Below the pieces are notes generated by a model. The model was not told the DNA's origin, did no database searches, and was given only the letters and a program-made list of their open reading frames with translations. This document shows positions 1-10,235 of a stretch of DNA of 64,000 bases, piece by piece (positions within the stretch are counted from its first letter, which is position 1; each line of letters begins with the position of its first letter). A program made the position numbers and the translations under genes. The stretch is from Heloderma charlesbogerti (taxonomy: Eukaryota; Chordata; Lepidosauria; Squamata; Helodermatidae), in NCBI GenBank assembly GCA_026122225.1, contig JANEZZ010000303.1, positions 689,501 to 753,500 of the forward strand, in the 5' to 3' direction.

Positions 1-744
1 ACAACCCTCAAGGAACATCTACCTATGGAGACCGCTGAAAATGTCAAGGAACACTGGAATAAACTGAAGACTTCCATTATCGCAGCCTGTGAACAAACGA
101 TCAGATACCAAACTAAGAAACATCAGGACTGGTTTGATGAGAATGATGGGGAGATTGAACATATTATTGATAAGAAAAGGAAAGCTTTCCAAATATGGCA
201 AAAAGACATCAACTGTGCTGCTAAGAAAAAAATCTATGCCAGTGCAAAGGCTGAGGTCAAAAGAAGATCTAGAGAACATAAGAACACCTGGTGGATAAAG
301 AAAGCTCAAGAAATCCAGCATTTTGCAGATGCCCATGATGCATGGGGCTTTTGTAATACCACAGAGGCCATCTATGGATCAACAAACCATGGTCCAAACT
401 CCTTACACTCAATTGATGGTGCCAAACTTCTAAAGGACAAAGAGTCTATGCACTGCGTTGGAAAGAGCATTACCACAACCACCTTAACCATAACTCTATT
501 GTGGCTGATGAGGTTTTCTCACAAATCCCACAAAAACAAACCAGAGATGAGCTTGCAGTATCCCCTAGTTTGAAGGAAGTCAGTAAAGCCATTAACCAAA
601 TGAAAAATAATAAAGCTAGTGGACCCGATGGGATCCCTGTTGAAGTCTTTAAAGAAGGTGGGCCTGAAGCTACACAAGAGCTTCACAAGCTCATCGAAAA
701 AATCTGGATGAGGGAGGAGATCCCAGCAGATTTCAGGGATGCCA
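1..744 (+). mobile_element. Decayed non-LTR retrotransposon (LINE), upstream part of the RT frame
   Basis: Translation of 25-573 and 501-744 gives a LINE polymerase-type protein: a basic linker region, then a KDKES-type stretch, then the pre-RT motif NKASGPDGIP near 610-640. The frame shifts near 470-500, so this is a pseudogene. The endonuclease end lies left of the window. At 744 the frame is cut by a CR1 insertion and resumes at 1399, where DAIII joins TLFKKRDG. It is neither BovB nor CR1 by motif, and I could not assign the clade. Confidence 0.75.
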
Positions 745-1398
745 TAATTATCAGATGTGCATAATTTTTTGCAGATGTGGCTGCAAAAAAGGCCAATGCT
801 CTTTTGGGCTGCATTCATAGAAGCATCGCTTCCAAATCCCGGGAAGTACTAGTTCCCCTCTACTCAGCACTGGTTAGGCCTCATCTGGAGTACTGTGTCC
901 AGTTCTGGGCACCACACTTTAAGAAGGATGCAGACAAACTGGAGAGGGCTCAGAGGAGGGCAACAAAGATGATCAGGGGACTGGAAACAAAGCCCTATGA
1001 AGAGAGACTGAAAGAACTGGGCATGTTTAGCCTTGAGAAGAGAAGACTGAGGGGAGATATGATAGCACTCTTCAAGTACTTGAAAGGTTGTCACAGAGAA
1101 GAAGGCCAGGATCTCTTCTTGATCATCCCAGAGTGCAGGACACGGAATAATGGGCTCAAGTTACAGGAAGCCAGATTCCGGCTGAACATCAGGAAAAACG
1201 TCCTGACTGTAAGAGCAATACGACAATGGAACCAATTACCTGGGGAGGTGGAGGGCTCTCCCACACTGGAGGCCTTCAAGACGAGGCTGGACAGCCATTT
1301 GTCAGGGATGCTCTGACTTGGATTCCTGCCTTGAGCAGGGGGTTGGACTCGATGGCCTTGTAGGCCCCTTCCAACCCTACTATTCTATGATTCTATGA
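745..1398 (+). mobile_element. CR1 LINE 3' fragment (RT C-terminus and 3' UTR) inserted in another LINE
   Basis: An open stretch to 1316 encodes the CR1 reverse transcriptase C-terminus: [13 protein letters not shown], then [16 protein letters not shown], then an [15 protein letters not shown] stretch. It is followed by the CR1 3' UTR with the GGACTCGATGGCCTTGTAGG segment and the octamer tail ATTCTATG repeated at 1380-1398. The copy is 5'-truncated. The same family occurs antisense at 24658-27062 and as a short 3' end at 20112-20179. It interrupts an older LINE. Confidence 0.9.
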
Positions 1399-3055
1399 TC
1401 ACTCTCTTTAAAAAGCGTGATGGAACAGATTGTGGAAACTATCAAGGCATCTCCCTTCTAGCTACAGCAGGCAAAATCCTGGCAAGGATCCTCGCAAACC
1501 GCTTTCTACCTCCCTCAGAAGACATCCTCCCTTCCTCCCTCAGAAGACATCCTCAGAAGACATCCTCCCGCCCTTCCAGGGGGACAGTGGATATGAGCTT
1601 CACCGCACGACAGCTCCAAGAAAAATGCAGGGAGCAAAACCAACCCTTGTACATGGCGTTTATTGATCTGACTAAGGCCTTTGACACTGTAAGTCATACT
1701 GCTCTCTGGACCATCCGTCTGAAAACCGGATGCCCTAATGAATTTGTGAACATCTTGTGGCTCCTCCATGACAACAACAATCTTGGAACAATGGCTCTCA
1801 AAGTGATCCATTCAAAGTGGGATCAGGCGTTAATTATTCGCTATCTTCATCGCTATGATTCTACACCTTGTTGAAGGGAAAAATCCCACTGGTGTAGAAA
1901 TCATATATCAAACAGATGGAAAACTTTTTAATCTCAGTAGGCTGAAATCAAAAAGTAAGGTAATTGCATCCTCTGTCATAGAACTTCAATATGCTGATGA
2001 TAACGTAATCTGCCCACATTCAGAGGAAAATCTCCAAACTATCCTAAACATCTTCGCAGAAGCATATGAAAAGCTCGGCCTCTTGTTTAACATCAAAAAA
2101 ACCAAAGTGCTTTGCCAGCAAGCACAAACCAATCCCTCTGTAGTGCCATCAATCCAGCTTAACGGTGTGATGCTGGAAAATATCGATCACTTTTCTTATC
2201 TTGGCAGCCCTCTCTCCACAAAAGCTGACTTCGACGCTGAAATTCAGCATCGCCTGAGCTCTGCGACTGTAGCATTCTCCCGAATGAAGCGTAGAGTGTT
2301 CAAGGATCGGGACATTCGCAGGAAGACCAAAATGCTTCTTTACAAAGCCATTGTACCTTACTGTACGCCTGTGAAACATGGACCATCTATAAACGCCACT
2401 CCCAACTTCTCGAAAAATTCCACCAACGCTGCCTCCGAAAAATTCTGCAAATTACTTGGGAAGACAGATGGACTAATGTGAGCATACTGGAAGAAGCAAA
2501 GACCACCAGCGTTGAAACAATGATTCTCCAACATCAACTTCACTGGATCGGCCATGTTGTTCTAATGCCTGATTATCGTCTTCCAAAGCAGCTACTCTAT
2601 TCCCAACTTATTAATGGAAAATAGAATATTGGTGGACAGCAAAAGAGATTTAAAGGTGTTCTTAAAGCTAATCTAAAAAAATGTAACATAAGGATTGAGA
2701 ACTGGGAAGCTCTAACTCATGAGCGTTCCAACTGGAGGTCAGCCTATATTAAAGGCGCTATGGACTTTGAAGAAGCACGAGTACAGAGCGAAAGGGAGAA
2801 ACAAGCTCAGCGGAAGGTATGTCAAGCAAACCTCACCGTGACCGCCTTCCAACTGGAAACCTATGTCCTCACTGTGGGAGGCTGTGTAGATCCAGAATCG
2901 GCCTTTACAGCCACCCACAGACTCACTGCTAGAGATTAATGTGTTGATTGACCTATCTTCTATGGATCTGTCTAATCCTTTTAAAGAGTTATCTATATAG
3001 ACTCTGTCTTTGGAAGACAATCTTACTCGGTCACAAGTGATCGCCATGATGATGA
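1399..3055 (+). mobile_element. Decayed non-LTR retrotransposon, RT core and 3' part (continues 1-744)
   Basis: The host LINE frame resumes with LFKKRDG and NYQGISLL. It continues through FIDLTKAFDTV, the catalytic YADD at 1990-2001, and the thumb-like region to about 2480. After a frameshift it reads HWIGHV and on to about 2900. At 1507-1580 the expected fingers motif is replaced by a short tandem duplication containing CAGAAGACATCCTC. The stretch normally holding the GVKQGC-type motif, before 1860, is missing. The end near 3010-3055 shows a GATGATGATG tail. Stops and frameshifts make it inactive. Confidence 0.7.
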
Positions 3056-3059
3056 TTAG

Positions 3060-3235
3060 GCTGCTGAGTTGTGTGTGAAAGGATTTGTATGCAAGCTCCA
3101 CTTCCAGCCCTGAAAACAAATTCCTGGGCTGTGTAGCAGCAGCACTTTGTTCCGCAATTCTATGTCCACCTTTCTGAGACCCTATTTTGCACCTGGTGGT
3201 GGAACTAAGGATTCTAGTGGAAAACAAAGTAAATC
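3060..3235 (+). repeat. Unclassified interspersed repeat (inverted copy at 20640-20765)
   Basis: The stretch with GTGTGTGAAAGGATTTGTAT and CAATTCTATGTCCACCTTTC matches the reverse complement of 20640-20765. Two diverged copies show that it is a dispersed repeat. No coding potential is seen and I do not recognise the family. Confidence 0.55.
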
Positions 3236-3419
3236 CTGCAAACCTAAATTCTGCCCATTTCTGTATTAACTGATTTATTACCCTGAACAAACCAGAATAC
3301 TTTCAGTCACAGCTGAACCTGAACTAAACCACACCATTAGTTTGATTCCTTCCTCAGTCCCAGAAACATCTGCACTACCCCCTTTCATTCTGGTGTTCCT
3401 GGTATGCCTGAAACTTGTA

Positions 3420-3592
3420 TTTTAATTATTATTGTATTTTTCTCCCACACTTCCTCCAAGAAGCTCAAGGTGTTCAGTGTATATGGTTTGTGCTCCTTCC
3501 CATTTTATCCTCAGAGCAACCCTGTGAGGTAGTTTAGGCTGAAAGGTACTGACTGGACCAAAGTCACCAGGGAGCTTCAAGGCTGAGGTCCA
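3420..3592 (-). repeat. MIR-like (CORE-type) tRNA-derived SINE fragment
   Basis: The reverse complement carries the core of the family: CTGGTGACTTTGG, then CTCACAGGGTTG and GAGGATAAAATGG. The complete form of the family is at 31734-32010. The tRNA head is lost. Confidence 0.7.
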
Positions 3593-3617
3593 AACTAAGC
3601 ATGATGCACGAGATGTA

Positions 3618-3619
3618 TA

Positions 3620-3667
<48 letters not shown>
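3618..3667 (+). repeat. (ATT)n microsatellite
   Basis: About 17 perfect trinucleotide units. It separates a SINE fragment from an L2 3' UTR fragment and may have grown from a retroposon tail. Confidence 0.95.
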
Positions 3668-3835
3668 TCATTTCTATATTTCTCACTAGCCAAAACTCTC
3701 TGGGCAGTTCACAAAAATTAAATCCTAAAATATAACATGATAAAAACATAATGTAAAGGCTTCTCATACAAAAAAATTAGAACAATTTAAAGCAGCTAAA
3801 AAAAAATTAACACAATATCAGGACTCAATAAGACA
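3668..3835 (-). mobile_element. L2-type LINE 3' UTR fragment
   Basis: The stretch with CTCTCTGGGCAGTTCACAAA followed by A-rich sequence is the reverse complement of the 3' UTR end seen at 23400-23472 and 30100-30160. It is non-coding. Confidence 0.65.
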
Positions 3836-4239
3836 ACGGACATTAAAATACATCTCCTGGCATCTTCTTCCTTTGCTAAGAACAGCTCCATATGGGATTG
3901 ATTTGGATCAGGACCATGGCATTATTTGGATCAGGACTATGGCCCCACATTAATTCCCTGATATAAATCTTCCCCCCTATTTGCCATAAAGAGGGAAATA
4001 TGCAGAGCCAGCCTGCCTCTATGGGAGGCAAACCTTCTCACCCAGGCATCACCCTTCTGCATGATGCCACTCTCACTTTCCACAGAACACCCAACAAACT
4101 GAGAGGTAACATTTATTTAGCTATTTACTTATTATATCTTTAGTCCACATAATAACAAATGTTCTCTGGATGGATTATGAAAAGCTAAAAGCACAACATA
4201 TATATGGCCATAAAATCAAATGAATTAATCAAATGAAAA
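3836..4239. other. No recognisable feature
   Basis: AT-rich sequence with a short local duplication around 3895-3945 (TTTGGATCAGGACCATGGC twice). No gene or named repeat is recognised. Confidence 0.5.
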
Positions 4240-4375
4240 ATCAAAGAAAGGTATTTGTCTGGTGCCAAAAAGATAACAGTGTAGATGCCAGGGGAGACTC
4301 CTTGGGAGGGCATTCCATCAATGGAATGAGAGCCCTCTCTTGTAGCCACCCGTGTAAAACAAGGGAATTCTTGGT
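4240..4375 (-). mobile_element. L2-type LINE coding fragment
   Basis: The stretch has the same layout as 45020-45110: GGTGCCAAAAAGATAACAGT, then GGCATTCCAT, then GCCCTCTCTTGT. In reverse complement it encodes the degenerate C-terminus of L2 (the A-F-S-V-V-A-P-x-L-W-N region). It is short and broken. Confidence 0.55.
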
Positions 4376-4471
4376 CGGGAGAGAGCGGAGGACAGGAAGG
4401 CCTGGCGTGCTATGGTCCATGGGGTCACAAAGAGTCGGACATGACTTAACGACTGAACAACAACAACAATG
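4376..4471 (+). mobile_element. BovB (RTE clade) LINE 3' terminal fragment
   Basis: It encodes the BovB C-terminus (KAWRAMVHG, then an SRT motif) and the 3' end AAAGAGTCGGACATGACT followed by an ACAAC tail. It is severely 5'-truncated. Longer copies are at 11162-11960 and 33053-36268. Confidence 0.8.
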
Positions 4472-4589
4472 TCCTTCCATCCCCAAATTACGTGCATTTG
4501 TTTGTTATTCTGAAGTGTTCTACAAGTGTTCACATTCTACAAGTGTTCACACATTGCTGTGTGATCCATGACTCTGCTTTGACAGGGTT

Positions 4590-6490
4590 TCCAATTGCAT
4601 GGGGAAGTCCAAAGTACCTACACTTGTAAAGCTTGCACAAAGGCAATGCAAGCAGACAATAAGGGATGCAAAAAAGCATTTTGAAGAGCATATTGCTAGC
4701 AACAACAATAAAGAATTCTTTAAATATACCAGAAGCAGTGGAGGCTGGTGGCTCTGATTTTGGTGGGGCTCTGAATCCATTCTGGGTTTTAGTCAGAACT
4801 AGTCACAACTCTAAAGGTGCTGAACCTATTTTGGGGATAGGGTCCAATACCTTGGATAGTTCCTTTAGCCTTCTGTCTGGTTCTGACTAAAACTCAGAAT
4901 GGATTCACAACTTTACCAAAATTGGAGCCACCAGCCTCCACTGATCGGAAACAGGAAACCAGCTAGGGAGGCAATTGGACTGTTGGATGACAGTGAAGGT
5001 AAAGGAGTACTGAAGGAGGTCTAGGAGATTGCAGAGAAGCTGAATGAATTCTTCTCATCTGTCTTCACTGCAGGACATATAGGACAGATACCTGTGCCTG
5101 AACTGATGTCTTCAGGAAGGATGTCTAAGAAACTGAGGCAAATAGTGATGACAAAAGATGAAGTTATCAGCCTTATTGACAAGTCGGAAGTAAATAAATC
5201 ACCAGACTCAGATGGTATCCATCAATCCTAGAGTTCTCAAAGGACTCAAATATGAAATTTCCCATCTTCTAACCAAAATATGCAACATGTCCCTAAGCTC
5301 AGCCTCTGTACTGGAGGACTGAAGAATGACCAATGTAACACCAATTTGTAAAAAGGGATGCAGGGGAATCAATGAAATTACAGGCCGGTTAGCGTAACAT
5401 CTGTTCTGGGTAAAATGGTTGAAAGCATTATTAAAGATAAAATTAGTAAGCACATAGAAGGACCGACCCTGCTGAAAAAGAATCAACACGGCTTCTGCAA
5501 AGGTAAGTCCTGTCTCACTAACCTTTTCGAGTTCTGTGAGAGTGTCAATAAACGTGTGGACAGGGGTGATCCAGTAGACACTGTTTACTTGGATTTCCAA
5601 AAGGTGTTTGACAAACTCCCTCACCAAAGACTCCTGAGTAAACTTAGCAGTCATGGAATAAGAGAAGAGGCCCTCTTATGAATCAGTAACTGGCTAAAGA
5701 ACAGAAAGCAGAGAGTAGGAATAAATGGTAAATTCTCTCTATGGAGGGAAGTAAATAGTGGGGTCCCACAGGGATCCCTACTGGGACTGATGCTTTGCAA
5801 CTTGTTCGTAAGTGATCTGGAATTAGGAGCATGCAGTGAAGTGGCCAGGTTTTCTGATGACATCAAATTATTTAGGGTGGTTAAAACAAAAGGGGATTGT
5901 GAGGAGCTCCAAAAGGATCTCTCCAAACTGGGAGAATGGGCACCTAAATGGCAACTGCAGTTCAGTGTAAGCAAGTGTAAAGTGACGCAAGTTGGGGCAA
6001 AAAATACGACCACACTTAGAATACCGTGTACAGTTCTGGTCATCGCACCTAAGAACCGGTACTGTAGAGCTGGAAAAAGTGCAGAAAAGGGCAACTAAAC
6101 TTATCAAGAAGCTGGAACAACTCCCCTATGAGGGAAGGTTACAACAGCTGAGATTGTTTAGCTTGGAAAATTGGCAAGTAAGGGGAGACATGATAGAGGT
6201 GTACGAAATTATGCATGGTGTGGAGAATGTGGATAGGGAGACATTTTTCTCCGTCTTTCGTAATACTAGAACCCAGGGTCATCCCATGAAGTTGACTGGT
6301 GGGAGATTCAGGACAGATAAGGAAATAGTCCTTCACATAGCGCATAGTTAAACTATGGAATTCACTTCCACAAGATGTAGTGATGGCCACCAATTTGGGT
6401 GGCTTTTAAAGGGGATTGGGCAAACTCATGCAAGATGAGGCTATCAATGGCTACCAATCCTGATGGCTATGTGCTACCTCCAGTACCAAG
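4590..6490 (+). mobile_element. Degenerate CR1 LINE (RT region)
   Basis: Translated pieces show the CR1 polymerase order: SGPDGI-like remnants near 5205, then NQHGFCKGKSCLTNL (5485-5530), YLDFQKVFDKLPH (5587-5625), GVPQGSLLG (5761-5787), and FSDDIKLF at 5850-5873. At the last site the catalytic FADD has become FSDD. The region between the KVTQVGA stretch and the RPHLEYR stretch is deleted at about 6000. Several stops and frameshifts are present. A hAT-type MITE (4736-4943) sits inside it. Confidence 0.85.
4736..4943. mobile_element. hAT-type palindromic MITE
   Basis: The ends form terminal inverted repeats, CAGTGGAGGCTGGTGG at the left and its complement at the right. Pairing extends inward over about 50 bases (GAATCCATTCTGGGTTTTAG against CTAAAACTCAGAATGGATTC). 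The flanking octamers ACCAGAAG and ATCGGAAA match at five of eight positions, and all differences are transitions, as in a decayed 8-base hAT duplication. It interrupts the CR1 at 4590-6490. Related copies: 8142-8308 and the half copy 27770-27847. Confidence 0.75.
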
Positions 6491-6924
6491 GGTTCATCAC
6501 CCGGAGCTTTTATCCTGCTTTTGAGATGGCTCCCTCTCGGAAGTTTGAGGGCTCTTTAGATGACGCCATTACCCCCCCCCCCGGTGTCTACTGCCATTTC
6601 CCCCAGCCTATCTCGTGTTTTCCCCAAACGCAAAGAAAGTATTTTTTCCAGCCCATGGAACAGGAGCACCATGGCCTCCCCGTAAATTCTCCAATAGCGG
6701 AAGAAGCCACTGTGTCTGCCTGCTGTGGGCATTTGTTTTCAGTTGTTGGGGGCATGGTCAGGATGAGATTTGACAGGCGGGGGGGCACGAAGCACCTGCC
6801 GATTGCGACTCCTGCCTCCGCATTTCTCAAGTGGAGGAAGAAGAGGTAAAATGCCTCCCTGCAACAAAGGGAGACGCATCTGATCCCCCACCCCACCAAG
6901 CTCAGAAGCAACGTCCTCTGTTGT
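6491..6924. other. Unclassified sequence, no gene
   Basis: GC-moderate sequence with a C-run at 6571-6582 and a G-run at 6778-6785. Both strands stay open for about 100 codons, but codon content and homology give no support for a gene. Confidence 0.4.
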
Positions 6925-7130
6925 TTCAGAGCACCCCATTAAATTCAGTGGGGCTTAGTCCCAAGTAAGTGTGCCGAGGGCTGCAGACTTACAGGGTGAT
7001 CTTACGTCTACTCAGAAGTAAGTCCCATTGAATTCAATGCCGCTTACTCCCACTTAAGTGTGCCAAGGGTTGCAGACTTACAGCACAATCTTACATTTTA
7101 TGTCTACTCAGAAGTAAGTCAGAGTTTTCC
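6925..7130. repeat. Tandemly duplicated copies of the 'CTACTCAGAAGTAAGTC' dispersed repeat
   Basis: Two consecutive units each carry ATTCAATG, then GTGTGCC, GCAGACTTACAG, and CTACTCAGAAGTAAGTC. The same short palindrome-prone family recurs at 12470-12720, 15850-15945, 28607-28736, 53560-53650, 55020-55400 and 62060-62340. Confidence 0.6.
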
Positions 7131-7344
7131 TGGGGCTGCAAGAAAACAGTACAGCAGAAGTTACGCTACGAAAACAAGCCTCCCCCCCCCACCTTCTTTG
7201 CACACATGCCAGGGAGGAAGGGAGGCACTCCCTCAGTTCAAACCACGTGGCTGCCGTGTAAAGGAGCCCTTTCTATTCCCACAAAGAAACCTAAAGCAGG
7301 AAGCTCCGGAAAGGATGTGGGTTTTTGCGAGGGGGTTGCTTAAT

Positions 7345-7540
7345 GTAGAGACACCTCCAGAGGCAGTATGCCTAGATACACCAGTTGCTGGGGAACATGG
7401 GCAGGACGGTGCTATTGCACTCATATCCTGCTTGTGGGTTTCCCATGGGCAGCTGGTTGGCCACTGTGTGAACAGAATGCTGGACTAGGTGGACCCTTGG
7501 TGTGATCCAGCAGGGCTCTTCTGATGTTCTTATGTTCTTA
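7345..7540 (+). mobile_element. CR1/L3-type LINE 3' UTR end
   Basis: It ends with TGGACCCTTGGTGTGATCCA, GCAGGGCTCTT and the short-unit tail ATGTTCTTATGTTCTTA at 7524-7540. This end is typical of the CR1 superfamily. No coding part is retained. Confidence 0.7.
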
Positions 7541-7544
7541 AGTA

Positions 7545-7732
7545 GGCAGTGGCAACTACTGTTCACCGTTGCTTGGGACAGAGGGAAAGGCAGGTGAACA
7601 AGCAGGCTACAGTGATTAAGAGGAAGAGGAAGTCCGGGGGGCTCTTGTCAGTGGGCCCCTGCTGAGATATGAGCCCTCAGCATGTGCTCAACCATGCCTA
7701 CCTTTGACTCCGGCCCTGGCTGCCATAAAAGC
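7545..7732 (+). repeat. Unclassified repeat paired with 30425-30622
   Basis: Shared blocks with 30425-30622 in the same order: GTGGCA.CTACT, GGCAGGTGAA, AAGTCC, GGGGAGCTCTTGTCA-like, TGGGCCCCTG, CATGCCTACC. The family is not identified. Confidence 0.5.
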
Positions 7733-8141
7733 CTCTGGGCCACATGTGGGGCTCAAAGATTCTAAGGAAATGAAGATGGTGGGTGGCTTTCAGCTGATGC
7801 TTTCCTCTGCAGCACACTCCGCCAGCAAGAAAAGGAAGGAGAAAAAGAAAAAGGGACACCTGTCATTTCTGTCTGGTAAGCTGTGGTAGGGGCTAAGGAG
7901 AGAAGCAGGAGACTAGGGAAAGTAATGGAGGTGATGGGAGCTGGGAAGGGCATTGGGGAGGGGCAATGGAGGGGGGGAGGTCAGGGAAGCCCCCAGGAAG
8001 CCAGCGTGGAGGGAGGACAGAGAACTGCAGGAAACCAGTGAATGCTGGTGGAGCTAGATGGCATTGATGTTTGCTGGGTATTGTTTGAACCTCGGTTTGA
8101 ACCTTGAACCTCACATTGAGGCCTCAGATCACAAGAACAGG
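7733..8141. other. Purine-rich intergenic sequence
   Basis: Strongly GA-rich at 7820-8030 with no recognisable repeat or gene. Confidence 0.5.
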
Positions 8142-8308
8142 TAGTGAAGGCTGGTGGCTCTGATCTCTGGGGCAGTGTATCCGCTCCGGGTTTCAGTCAG
8201 AAATCTAAAGGAGCTATCCAAGCACCTTGGACAGCTCCTTTAGAGTTCTGACTGAAACTCAGAGCAGATTCATTGCCTCACCAACATCAGAACCACCAGC
8301 CTCCACTG
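8142..8308. mobile_element. hAT-type palindromic MITE
   Basis: The termini TAGTGAAGGCTGGTGGC and its near-complement at 8293-8308 match the 4736-4943 element. Flanking octamers AGAACAGG and CAAACAGG agree at six of eight positions, consistent with a hAT 8-base duplication. The central arms (AAAGGAGCTATCCAAG against CTTGGACAGCTCCTTT) can fold into a hairpin. Confidence 0.8.
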
Positions 8309-9165
8309 CAAACAGGTGTTTTGCATGCGTGCACAGTGGGAGCTCGACGTATTCATGAGGTTCATGTAAAGGTGCCAGTTGGTGTAAATCAGCCCTTAAG
8401 AGCTACACGATCTTGAACAAATTCCAGTGCTGTTCCACACACATATTTCCAATATGTAAAGTGCTTTCATTTTGCTTCCATATCTATGTGTTGTCAAAAA
8501 TCAAGTAGTTTCATTATACTGTTAGAAACTAAAATACTGTTTAAAACAATCTTCAGCTTAAAAAATGAAACAGGATATTTTCTGATGAGTGCCAGCAAGT
8601 CTGTCTACAAGTTTCTCATGTGGATTTGCAGCTGACAGCTAAAAACAGCTTATACTGATTTTGTTTGTTTGGAGGGCAGATGATAAAATGTTCCACCCAA
8701 ATTAGTAATGACAATTTTTGTCTCCAGAAATGTACATGAGAATGTAATGGTGTTTGTTGTTGTCTCAACATCTCTGCCACTTTTGAAACCGAAGAGCCAG
8801 TACTAATTCTTGCTGTCACGTTTTTAAAAAATGAAAATAAGGCTTTTAAAGAGTCGTCAAGGTTTTCAGTGCTGATCATTCATTGCTGGCAAGCTTGCAG
8901 GAGAACACCCTCAGCAAAATAGCTAAACAAAAGCTAACTAGGGTTCTGGTTTTTAATCTTTTTAGGGAACATACTCTATGAGATATCTGGCTGGAGCTTT
9001 CTATGAAACTCAAGGGAGCGTGGAAAGGTGGGGGGGGAGGTGTGTGGATCCCTCACAGAGGGCCATACAGATAGGCTGAAAGGCAACTGGGTGTTTCCTG
9101 TTTTATCACTGATCTGAATTTACATCTTAAGTCCAAGCCCAATCCATGGTGTCCATGTCTTACAC
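8309..9165. other. No recognisable feature
   Basis: AT-rich intergenic sequence without a convincing gene or repeat. The antisense open frame at 8616-8879 lacks any recognisable motif. Confidence 0.5.
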
Positions 9166-9723
9166 TGTCAGGGTGGAAACTGAGCCAATAGAGCCCCAGA
9201 GCAGTTCTGATTCTGAGGAGGAACAGCAATCCGTGGGAGAGGAGCTCGCTCGTCTCTCACAAGCACAGCAGCTGGCAGAGATTCCTCCTGCCAGCATTCC
9301 TGGGATAGATAGTGACCCTGGCAGTGAGAGAGCGCTTGGGGGGAGGGCTTGCTGGACACTCGGCGCAGGCGCAGGGAGCGACAACAGACGGAGGGCATAG
9401 AAAGGAGGCGTAGCACTCGCTTGGCACGCAAACAACGGTCACATCCCGAGGACCCAAGGGAAAGAGGGAGGATCTCTCCCTAGCCCATAGGTTCAGGGTC
9501 TTCCTGTGGTTCTCCTCCAAACGGGGACCAACTGCCTTACCTGGAGCTTAGGCTACTCTGCTATCTTTCCCCAGTGCTGTTCCTTGCTTTGTCGCTAGTG
9601 ATTAGTATCTGAAAGAGTCATAAAGTAATAAAGGAATAAAGTCTCGGAAAGAATTCCTTGTCGTCTGTGTCCTGAGTTGGCTATTGGTGGGGACTGCAAA
9701 AGGCAGCTAGGGCGCTCCTGACA
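9166..9723 (+). mobile_element. Solo LTR of an LTR retrotransposon
   Basis: It starts TGTCAGG and ends CCTGACA, a perfect 7-base terminal inverted repeat. It is flanked on both sides by the same five bases, TACAC (9161-9165 and 9724-9728). Two AATAAA signals lie at 9627-9632 and 9635-9640, followed by GT-rich sequence, which gives a plausible U3-R-U5 layout. No gag, pol or primer-binding region adjoins it, so it is a solo LTR left by LTR-LTR recombination. A 5-base duplication fits Gypsy or ERV types. An acidic open frame (to 9400) runs through the U3 part. I do not treat it as a gene. Confidence 0.85.
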
Positions 9724-10119
9724 TACACCATCAGTTATAGAGCAAGTGTAAGACATATGATAGCTTTGGTCCTGACCAAAAAAGTATTCTGCACTGAAAA
9801 TCTTAATTTTGCACCAAGGAAATTCAAACAGTTGGATAAGGAAATATTTACCTATTTTACATATGTTTATTCTGCTTCCAACCCTCTTGTTTTTAAGAAG
9901 AAAGGGAGAGAAGAAAGGAAAGTGAAAGAAGAAAAATGAATTGGGGGCAGGACACCAATAAAGCTTTAGCCAGAAGGGTTTCTGTCTAGGGCTGGCATCA
10001 ACGCTCTGGAGAGAAACCTTGGGCATCTGCTATGGCCCCAGCACTCAGGCAGGGCCCAGTGCTGATAATTGTCCTGCCCCTCTGTAAAAAATGTTCCTGG
10101 CTGGCCTGGTGCTCTAAGC
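9724..10119. other. No recognisable feature
   Basis: Intergenic sequence; short antisense open frames show no domain. Confidence 0.45.
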
Positions 10120-10235
10120 AGCACCAGGTGGCTGAGATTAGCTGCCATTTTAATTTCCCACAATGCCCTTAACATCGCGTCACTCCAGTGCATTGTAGGA
10201 AATTAAAATGGCAGTCCTCAGCCACTTCAAGCTGC
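10120..10235. repeat. Palindromic repeat (MITE-like), second copy at 44200-44305
   Basis: The left arm GGTGGCTGAGATTAGCTGCC plus TTTTAATTTCCCACAATGCCC pairs with the right arm GCATTGTAGGAAATTAAAAT plus GGCAGTCCTCAGCCAC. A diverged copy with the same arms is at 44200-44305. Confidence 0.6.

Noticed and set aside
777..1316. Clean 179-codon + frame as a host gene
   Set aside because: It is the C-terminus of the CR1 reverse transcriptase, followed by the CR1 3' UTR and octamer tail.
6463..6849. 128-codon + frame with cysteine and histidine
   Set aside because: It begins in the CR1 3' end, has no recognisable domain and no splice-site support, and crosses a C-run. Treated as chance.
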